Positions 57,418-64,000 of a stretch of DNA of 64,000 bases are shown here, piece by piece. Location: assembly GCF_030654605.1 (NCBI RefSeq), contig NZ_JAURXB010000023.1, positions 36,351-100,350 of the forward strand. The letters are read 5' to 3'. Source of the DNA: Bradyrhizobium sp. GTDB taxonomy: Bacteria; Pseudomonadota; Alphaproteobacteria; Rhizobiales; Xanthobacteraceae. Made by a program: the position numbers and the translations under genes. The number at the start of each line of letters is the position of its first letter. Within the stretch, counting starts at the first letter, position 1. The notes under the pieces were generated by a model, which saw only the letters and a list, made by a program, of their open reading frames with translations, searched no databases and was not told the origin of the DNA.

Positions 57418-57543
57418 TCGGTATCGCCTCGCACGAGAGAATGGATGCAACAACGCGTTGCACGGCAGCAAGCCCAACAGCTAGCCCATGTAACGCCACT
57501 ATCCGCGGCGAGACCAGTGCTTCCGACTGGATGCATCCGTACC

Positions 57544-58371
57544 TTAAATCAGCAGGCCGCCGCCAGCGACAACGACCTGCCCGCTGATGTAGTTCGATTC
57601 CGGACTGCAGAACAGGTAAACCGCGTCGGCGGCCTCTTCCGGCGTGCCGCCGCGCCCGAGCGGAATCATCCGGGCCATGGCGTCCAGCATCTGGGGCTGC
57701 ACCCCGACCTTGATGTCGCGCCCGGCGACGTCGATGGTCTTCTGCTGCGCCTCGATCGGCTGGGTCAGGCGGGTGTTGATCAGGCCGAAGGCCACGCAAT
57801 TGACGTTGACCTTGTAGCGTCCCCACTCCTTGCACATCGTGCGCGTCAGCCCGACCAGCGACGCCTTGGCCGACGAATAGCTCGCCTGCCCGGCATTGCC
57901 GTAGAGTCCCGCGATCGAGGAGATGTTGACGACCTTGCGGAACATTTCGCGTCCGGCTTCGGCTTCCTTCTTGGCCATGATCCGGATCGGCTCGGCGGCG
58001 GCGCGCAGAAGGCGGAATGGCGCGACCAGATGCACGTCGAGCATGGCCTGGAACTGCTCGTCCGTCATCTTCTGGATCGTCGAATCCCAAGTGTAGCCGG
58101 CATTGTTGACGATGATATCGAGGCCGCCGAACGTCTCCATGGCGGCGCCGACGAAACGGTCGGCGAAGCCGGCCTCGGATACGCTGCCGTTGACCGCGAT
58201 CGCCTCGCCGCCGGCCGCCTTGATTTCGGCGGCAACCGCGTCGCCGGGCGCCGCATCGAGGTCATTGACCACGACCCTGGCGCCCTCGCTTGCGAGCTTC
58301 AGCGCGATGGCGCGCCCGATGCCGCGCCCCGAACCGGTGACGAGCGCGACTTTTCCCTTGAGTTTCGACAT
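57544..58371 (-). CDS. SDR family oxidoreductase
   Basis: KVALVTGSGRGIGRAIALKLASEGARVVVNDLD; NNAGYTWDSTI; YSSAKASLVGLTRTMCKEWGRYKVNVNCVAFGLINT. Confidence 0.95.
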   Translation of the reverse strand: MSKLKGKVALVTGSGRGIGRAIALKLASEGARVVVNDLDAAPGDAVAAEIKAAGGEAIAVNGSVSEAGFADRFVGAAMETFGGLDIIVNNAGYTWDSTIQKMTDEQFQAMLDVHLVAPFRLLRAAAEPIRIMAKKEAEAGREMFRKVVNISSIAGLYGNAGQASYSSAKASLVGLTRTMCKEWGRYKVNVNCVAFGLINTRLTQPIEAQQKTIDVAGRDIKVGVQPQMLDAMARMIPLGRGGTPEEAADAVYLFCSPESNYISGQVVVAGGGLLI

Positions 58372-58384
58372 TTGGCATCCTCGA

Positions 58385-58801
58385 TCAGAGCGCGATGATT
58401 GCTTCCCCGGCGAGTTTGACCTCGCCGGTCTCGTCCTTGGCGGTCAGTGCGAGCCTGGCTCGCTTCTCGCCCTTGTCTTCGATCAACTCGGTGACATGGC
58501 CCTCGCAGCTCAGTCGTGCCCCGAGCTGCGTGATCGCAGCGAAGCGAGTCGAAAAAGAGCGAATACGGCCCGGCGGAACCGCATCGGTCAGCGCCTGGCC
58601 GAGATAGCCCATGACCAGCATGCCGTGCGAGAACACATCCGGAAAACCCGAGGCTTTTGCGAAATCGATATCGACATGCATCGGATTATGATCGCCGGAA
58701 GCGCCGCAGTATAATGCGAGTGTATGGCGCGTGATCGGCGGAAATGTCTTGTGAACGATGCGGTCGCCGACCGCCGGATGGCTGGTTGCGGTTGCGCTCA
58801 T
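58385..58801 (-). CDS. MaoC family dehydratase-like protein
   Basis: ITRHTLALYCGASGDHNPMHVDIDFAKASGFPDVFSHGMLVMGYLGQALTD. Confidence 0.9.
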   Translation of the reverse strand: MSATATSHPAVGDRIVHKTFPPITRHTLALYCGASGDHNPMHVDIDFAKASGFPDVFSHGMLVMGYLGQALTDAVPPGRIRSFSTRFAAITQLGARLSCEGHVTELIEDKGEKRARLALTAKDETGEVKLAGEAIIAL

Positions 58802-58809
58802 GCTTCCTC

Positions 58810-59253
58810 CTAATTCCGCACGACAATGGTGCGCGCGGTATCGGCGACATGAACGCCGTCCTGGTTGATGACCTCGGTTTCGACTGCCACCATCGTCATC
58901 GCGCCGCCCTTCTTGTCGGTGACGCCGGTGACGCGTGACTTGAAGGTCAGGGTGTCGCCGACGACGACGGGCGCGTGGTAGGTGAAGCGCTGTTCGCCAT
59001 GCAGCACGCGACCCAGATCGATCTTCAATTCGGTCAGGAACTCGAACGGACGCTCGTTGTCCAGCATCTCGAGGCAGAACAGATAGGTCGGTGGCACCGG
59101 TGTCGCCGGGTAGCCCTGGGCGCGTGAGGCCGCCTCATCGCGATAGACCGGATTACGCTCGGCGAGCGTGTCGAGGAAATAGCGCAGGCGTCCGGGCTCG
59201 ACGCGCGCGGTGACCGGCGTAAAGCTACGCCCGACGGCGGATTGGTCGACCAT
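58810..59253 (-). CDS. MaoC N-terminal-like (FAS1-type dehydratase) protein
   Basis: MVDQSAVGRSFTPVTARVEPGRLRYFLDTLAERNPVYRDEAASRAQGYPATPVPPTYLFCLEML...DLGRVLHGEQRFTYHAPVVVGDTL. Confidence 0.9.
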   Translation of the reverse strand: MVDQSAVGRSFTPVTARVEPGRLRYFLDTLAERNPVYRDEAASRAQGYPATPVPPTYLFCLEMLDNERPFEFLTELKIDLGRVLHGEQRFTYHAPVVVGDTLTFKSRVTGVTDKKGGAMTMVAVETEVINQDGVHVADTARTIVVRN

Positions 59254-59262
59254 GGCTTTTTC

Positions 59263-60447
59263 CTATGCGCGTTCGTACAGCGTCACGACGCAGGCGCCGC
59301 CAAGGCCGAGATTGTGCTGCAATCCGAGGCGCGCGCCATCGACCTGCGTGATGTCGGCGGTTCCCCGCAATTGGCGGGTCAGTTCATAGCATTGCGCCAA
59401 TCCGGTCGCGCCGAGCGGATGTCCCTTCGACAGCAGACCGCCGGAGGGATTGGTGACGAACTTGCCGCCGTAGGTGTTGTCGCCATCGTCGATGAACTTC
59501 GCAGCATCGCCCTCGGGACACAGTCCCAATGCCTCGTAGGTGATCAGCTCGTTCTGGGCGAAGCAATCGTGCAGTTCGACCACGTCGAGATCCTGCGGCC
59601 CGACGCCGGCCGCCTCGTAGACCCTGTTCGCAGCCTCGCGCGCCATGTCGAAACCGACGACCTGCATCATGTCGCCGGCCTCGAACGTCGACGGCGTGTC
59701 GGTGGTCATCGCCTGGGCGGCGATCCGGACGTCCTTGCGCAGGCCATGCTGGCTGGCGAACTTCTCCGAGACCAGAATTGCCGCCGCGCCGCCGCAGGTC
59801 GGCGGGCACGCCATCATCCGGGTCATCACGCCCGGCCAGATCACCTGGTCGTTCATGACGTCGTCGGCGGTGACTTCCTTGCGGAACAGCGCCAGCGGGT
59901 TGTTCCTGGCATGACGGCTCGCCTTGGCGCGGACCTTGGCAAAGGACGTCAGCGGCGTGCCGTACTTCTTCATGTGGCTGAGGCCGGCGCCGCCGAAATA
60001 GCGCAGCGCCAGCGGAACGCCCGGCGCATCGACCAGCTTGTTCGCGGCCGCGTCGAATTCATCGAACGCGCTCGGCCGATCGGTGAACACCGCCCCCAGC
60101 GCCCCGGGCTTCATCTGCTCGAAGCCGAGCGCCAGCACGCAATCGGCGGCACCGGATTCGATGGCCTGACGGGCGAGGAACAGCGCGGTCGAACCGGTGG
60201 AGCAGTTGTTGTTGACGTTGACGATCGGGATGCCGGTCATCCCGACCGGGTACAACGCGCGCTGCCCGCAGGTCGAATCGCCGTAAACGTAACCGACATA
60301 GGCCTGCTGGATCGCACCATAGTCGAGGCCGGCGTCGTTGAGCGCCAGCCTGGTCGCCTCCGCGCCCATCACATTATACGGCTCGTTGGCGCCCGGCTTG
60401 ACGAACGGGATCATGCCGACGCCGACGACATAAGCGCGAGATGACAT
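59263..60447 (-). CDS. thiolase-like / lipid-transfer protein
   Basis: MSSRAYVVGVGMIPFVKPGANEPYNVMGAEATRLALNDAGLDYGAIQQAYVGYVYGDSTCGQRALYPVGMTGIPIVNVNNNCSTGSTALFLARQAI; NPSGGLLSKGHPLGATGLAQCYEL. Confidence 0.92.
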   Translation of the reverse strand: MSSRAYVVGVGMIPFVKPGANEPYNVMGAEATRLALNDAGLDYGAIQQAYVGYVYGDSTCGQRALYPVGMTGIPIVNVNNNCSTGSTALFLARQAIESGAADCVLALGFEQMKPGALGAVFTDRPSAFDEFDAAANKLVDAPGVPLALRYFGGAGLSHMKKYGTPLTSFAKVRAKASRHARNNPLALFRKEVTADDVMNDQVIWPGVMTRMMACPPTCGGAAAILVSEKFASQHGLRKDVRIAAQAMTTDTPSTFEAGDMMQVVGFDMAREAANRVYEAAGVGPQDLDVVELHDCFAQNELITYEALGLCPEGDAAKFIDDGDNTYGGKFVTNPSGGLLSKGHPLGATGLAQCYELTRQLRGTADITQVDGARLGLQHNLGLGGACVVTLYERA

Positions 60448-60479
60448 TGAATTCTCCGAAAATGACCCGTTGGACTTTT

Positions 60480-60497
60480 TATTACCGATGGGTAATA
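60480..60497. promoter_or_regulatory. putative TetR operator in the divergent thiolase/TetR intergenic region
   Basis: TATTACC-gatg-GGTAATA, 7-bp perfect arms; 34 nt upstream of the thiolase ATG and about 45 nt upstream of the TetR ATG. Confidence 0.6.
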
Positions 60498-60542
60498 TAC
60501 GGGCAACAACAACCGAGTCAATGCGACTCGCCGGAATTCGAT

Positions 60543-61235
60543 ATGGACGCACTGCCCCCTTCTCCCGAATCCTCACCCTGGCTGCCGTTCGAGAACCGCC
60601 GCCGCGCCCGCGACGAGAAGCGCGACGCCGTGCTGCGGACCGCGGTGCAGTTGTTTCTCGAGCAGGGTTATCATCGCGCCACCCTGAACGAGGTCGCCGA
60701 GCGCCTGAACATCACCAAGCCCGCGCTCTACAATTACTTCCGCAGCAAGGAAGAAATCCTGTTCGAGTGCTGGGCTGTCGGACAGGAGCAGGTCGACGGC
60801 TTCATCGCCGGGATCAACGCCCGCGGCGGCACCGGCCTCGTCAAGCTGCGGCAACTGGTGCACGCCTATGCCGAGAACATGGCGACCGACCACGGCGCCA
60901 GCCTGGTGCGGTTCGACCCGCGCGACCTGAGCGAAAAAAACAGCAGGATCGTCCGCGCCGGCAAAAAAAGCATCGACCGGACGTTCCGGAAATACATCGC
61001 CGACGGAATCGCCGACGGATCGATCAAGCCGTGCGACCCCAAGATGACCGCATTCGCCATTGCCGGTTCCCTGAACTGGATCGGTCACTGGTTTCAGCCG
61101 GACGGGGCGATGTCGGCAACGGCGATCGCAGACGAATTCACGGACCGGCTCACCGAGGGGCTGGCGGCACGACCGGTGAAGAAGACAGCCTCAACCGTCG
61201 CGAAGAAGAAACCATCACGAGGGGGAATACGATGA
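60543..61235 (+). CDS. TetR/AcrR family transcriptional regulator
   Basis: KRDAVLRTAVQLFLEQGYHRATLNEVAERLNITKPALYNYFRSKEEILFECW. Confidence 0.93.
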   Translation: MDALPPSPESSPWLPFENRRRARDEKRDAVLRTAVQLFLEQGYHRATLNEVAERLNITKPALYNYFRSKEEILFECWAVGQEQVDGFIAGINARGGTGLVKLRQLVHAYAENMATDHGASLVRFDPRDLSEKNSRIVRAGKKSIDRTFRKYIADGIADGSIKPCDPKMTAFAIAGSLNWIGHWFQPDGAMSATAIADEFTDRLTEGLAARPVKKTASTVAKKKPSRGGIR

Positions 61236-62788
61236 ACACAACGCAGGGATTGCGCCGCGCTTTACAGATCAATCCGGACGGCCTCGCCACCGTGTTCGGC
61301 GACAGGCAACGGAACTGGCGCGAGATCGGCGAACGGGTATCGCGGCTGGCGGCTGGCCTGCGGGCGCTCGGCGCCAATCCCGGCGACCGCGTCGCGATCC
61401 TGTCGCTCAACTCCGACCGGTATCTCGAGCTTTATCTGGCGACCGCATGGGCCGGCGCGGTGATCGTTCCGCTCAACATCAGGTGGAGCCCGCTTGAAAA
61501 CGAGGACGCCCTGCGCGATTGCCGCGCCGACGTACTGGTGGTCGACAAGGCGTTCGCATCGACGGGCGCCGGGCTGGCGAAAGCCCTTCCCGCTTTGAAT
61601 CTGGTCTATGCTGACGACGGCGACGTGCCGGCCGGAATGGAAAGTTACGAAACCTTGCTCGCGCGAAGCGAGCCGATACCGGACGCGATGCGCACCGGTG
61701 CCGACCTCGCCGGCATCTTCTACACCGGCGGCACCACCGGCCGTTCCAAAGGGGTGATGCTCAGCCACGGCAACCTGATGGCCAACGCCTTGAATGCGCT
61801 CGGCGAAGGCCTGTTTCCGGCCTCGGCGATCTATCTTCATGCCGCGCCGATGTTTCATCTCGCCAACGGTGCGGCGATGTATTCGCTGCTGCTGAGCGGC
61901 GGCTCCAACGTCATCATTCAGGCGTTCACGCCGGAAGGCGTAATGGCCGCGGTACAGAACGATCGGGTCACCGACGTGCTTCTGGTCCCGACCATGATCC
62001 AGATGCTGGTCGACCATCCCGCGCTGGGTTCCTACAACATGTCGTCACTGAAAAATGTGATCTATGGCGCGTCGCCGATCAGCGAGGCCGTGCTCGGCAG
62101 AGCCATGGCGGCACTCCCGAGCGTGCAGTTCACGCAAGCGTACGGCATGACCGAATTGTCGCCGATCGCCACCCTGCTGCACTGGAAGGAGCACACCGGC
62201 GACGGCCGCGCCAAGGGGCGGCATCGGGGTGCGGGTCGGCCCACGCTCGGTTGCGAAGTTCGCATTGTCGATACCGACGACGAGCCGGTGCCCCGCGGCA
62301 CGGTCGGCGAGATCGTGGCGCGCGGCGACAACGTCATGATGGGCTATTGGGAGCGTCCCGAAGAGACCGCGAAAGCCGTCGTCAATGGCTGGATGCACAC
62401 CGGCGACGGCGGCTATATGGACGATGACGGGTTCATCTACGTCGTCGACCGGGTCAAGGACATGATCATATCCGGCGGCGAGAATATCTATTCGGTCGAG
62501 GTCGAGAACGCGATTGCGCAGCATCCCGCGGTTGCCCAATGCGCCGTGATCGGGATTCCGAACGAGCAATGGGGCGAACAGGTCCATGCCGTGGTCGTTT
62601 CCAGGAGCGGCGCGCAGGTCTCGGCCGCCGAACTGATCGAATTCTGCAAGACGCTGATCGCCGGCTACAAATGCCCGCGCAGCATCGAGATCAGCGAGAG
62701 CCCGTTGCCGCTCTCCGGAGCCGGCAAGATTCTCAAGCGCGAACTGCGCAGGCCGTTCTGGGAAAACCGGGAACGATTGGTGAGCTGA
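61232..62788 (+). CDS. AMP-binding acyl-CoA synthetase
   Basis: GIFYTGGTTGRSKGVMLSHGNL; GWMHTGDGGYMDDDGFIYVVDRVKDMIISGGENIYSVEVENAI; GKILKRELRRPFW; ATGA overlap with the TetR stop. Confidence 0.93.
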   Translation: MNTTQGLRRALQINPDGLATVFGDRQRNWREIGERVSRLAAGLRALGANPGDRVAILSLNSDRYLELYLATAWAGAVIVPLNIRWSPLENEDALRDCRADVLVVDKAFASTGAGLAKALPALNLVYADDGDVPAGMESYETLLARSEPIPDAMRTGADLAGIFYTGGTTGRSKGVMLSHGNLMANALNALGEGLFPASAIYLHAAPMFHLANGAAMYSLLLSGGSNVIIQAFTPEGVMAAVQNDRVTDVLLVPTMIQMLVDHPALGSYNMSSLKNVIYGASPISEAVLGRAMAALPSVQFTQAYGMTELSPIATLLHWKEHTGDGRAKGRHRGAGRPTLGCEVRIVDTDDEPVPRGTVGEIVARGDNVMMGYWERPEETAKAVVNGWMHTGDGGYMDDDGFIYVVDRVKDMIISGGENIYSVEVENAIAQHPAVAQCAVIGIPNEQWGEQVHAVVVSRSGAQVSAAELIEFCKTLIAGYKCPRSIEISESPLPLSGAGKILKRELRRPFWENRERLVS

Positions 62789-63172
62789 CCGCGGACGGAC
62801 CGGCCCGCGTTATTCAGCCAAGCCTGCCGATTGTCGCCCGCTGCGCCGACGGTTCCGCTCCACGAACGGGTCATGACGATCTTAGATTCCAGCGCGGAAT
62901 GGATCGTCTGCGAGAGAAATTAAGCGATAATGATCCGGGTCGGAGCGCTAACGCGAAACACAACCTAAACTTGTGGGATCAAGATAGCCTGATGACGCCA
63001 ATCATCAAATTGCTGCGACCGACGCGGCAATCCGGACAGGAAAACCCACTGGACAATCTCGATTTGCCGCCGGAAATCGAGCATTTGTCGCCCCGTAGCC
63101 CCTCGGCCATGCGGCGCCGCAGACATCGCATCTGTCGCCAAGAGAGATATCGCCGCCTTAAAATCCGCAGGC

Positions 63173-63622
63173 TTGGCCGTTGAAGTTGTTCGTCCGCTCG
63201 GAGGTCTTTTTGAGGCTACCGTATTCAAAGAGGGGGAGGCCAGCACCCGCATTCAGTGGCTGCAATCGGGCACCTGGAATTTCTTCCAGCCGGTACCGGA
63301 CGATATGTTCGGCTGGCGGCTACACATGGCGGATCTCGCGATCAACAAGGCACTCGCCGCGGGCGGACGCCGCCAAGTCAGAGTTTATGCCGATCTCGCC
63401 CTGATCCATCAATACATGATCCCGCTCTGGCACGTCTGGTGGGCCGCCCCCGGCAAGGACGAGTCTTGGTCGCCCATGTCGCTCGTGGAAAAGATCACCG
63501 CCACGAGCGGCTTCAGGCAGGCGGATTTTGATGCCGACCTGGCGAATACCATTCCACTGAAAGTTGCGGAGGTGCTGAGACTTGCGTCTCGATGCGGGCA
63601 ACCCCGCTCCCCTTCTCCATGA
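63173..63622 (+). pseudogene. fragment resembling a nucleotidyltransferase-type (AbiEii-like) protein; 5' part not recognisable
   Basis: TRIQWLQSGTWNFFQPVPDDMFGWRLHMADLAINKALAAGGRRQVRVYADLALIHQYMIPLWHVWWAAPGKDESWSPMSLVEKITA; the frame stays open upstream (ASVAKRDIAALKSAG) without a clear start. Family name from memory. Confidence 0.35.
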
Positions 63623-63678
63623 TCAAACACGGCATCCCTTGGACCAGCCTTGCCATTTCGATAAAGGTGCATTATGTG

Positions 63679-63692
63679 AGTAATCAATTACT
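63679..63692. promoter_or_regulatory. small palindrome upstream of the terminal TetR gene
   Basis: AGTAAT-ca-ATTACT, 6-bp perfect arms, 22 nt before the ATG at 63714. Confidence 0.45.
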
Positions 63693-63713
63693 ATCTTTCC
63701 TAGGGAACTTGCT

Positions 63714-64000
63714 ATGCCATCCAGGCCCAGAAACCTCCCAGCCGAAGAGCGCCGGGCCGTCACGGTCGAGACGGTTGTCGCGCTGGCCGCCGAACAGAAT
63801 CCAAGCGAAATCACAACTGCCGCCATTGCCAAGCGAATGAACCTCACGCAAGGGGCGCTGTTTCGTCATTTCCCCAGCAAGGATGCAATCTGGCAGGCGG
63901 TCATCTCCTGGGTCGCCGATCGCCTACTGGCGCGAGTCGACCGCGCCATAGCGACAGCCGAATCGCCGCTGTCCGCTTTGGAAGCGGTGTTCATGACGCA
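63714..64000 (+). CDS. TetR/AcrR family transcriptional regulator (partial, cut by window end)
   Basis: Manual translation MPSRPRNLPAEERRAVTVETVVALAAEQNPSEITTAAIAKRMNLTQGALFRHFPSKDAIWQAVISWVADRLLARVDRAIATAESPLSALEAVFMT; absent from the ORF track because there is no stop in the window. Confidence 0.9.
   Translation, partial: MPSRPRNLPAEERRAVTVETVVALAAEQNPSEITTAAIAKRMNLTQGALFRHFPSKDAIWQAVISWVADRLLARVDRAIATAESPLSALEAVFMT

Noticed and set aside
56695-58398. 567-aa + strand ORF
   Set aside because: Antisense to acyl-CoA dehydrogenase and SDR genes with solid motifs.
60470-61231. N-terminal extension of the 772-aa ORF
   Set aside because: Reads through the TetR gene in another frame; the acyl-CoA synthetase starts at 61232 with ATGA coupling.

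Overview
The window is a GC-rich alphaproteobacterial chromosome segment. Gene content and intergenic repeats look Bradyrhizobium-like, but that is inference, not a database result. It is mostly ordinary chromosomal coding sequence. No rRNA, tRNA, CRISPR array, prophage or transposase could be supported. From left to right it contains: glpD (cut by the window start) with a DeoR/GlpR-type regulator; a serine hydrolase and an acyl-CoA synthetase; a fadE-fadI-fadJ-thioesterase beta-oxidation operon; an RND efflux operon with a TetR gene; a DUF4173/response regulator/histidine kinase/DUF2809 operon; a VapBC-type toxin-antitoxin pair; an OmpA-like protein; a FecR plus beta-barrel pair; a stress-type island (CsbD, FKBP, two low-affinity iron-permease-family proteins, DUF892 ferritin-like, DUF6894, and tiny hydrophobic ORFs); gamma-glutamyltransferase, trhO and slyX; a ThDP enzyme plus FAD oxidase; a GMC oxidoreductase divergent from a GntR-ABC transporter operon; a P450/ferredoxin/FAD-oxidoreductase/SRPBCC cluster divergent from a GntR gene; and an acyl-CoA catabolic cluster with paired MaoC-like proteins and a TetR regulator. 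The most interesting signals are: (1) unannotated 22-44 aa membrane micro-ORFs, two of them sharing an LLWLxGIPxPxI core; (2) a set of GGAAC-N16-NGTT (EcfG-like) promoter candidates in front of the stress genes, including one perfect GGAAC-N16-CGTT; (3) several clean operator palindromes, including a 29-bp perfect one at 45721-45749 and one overlapping a GntR start codon at 54122-54139; (4) the DUF4173/two-component/DUF2809 operon; and (5) the P450 cluster. Most gene starts are chosen by eye from the ORF track and remain approximate.
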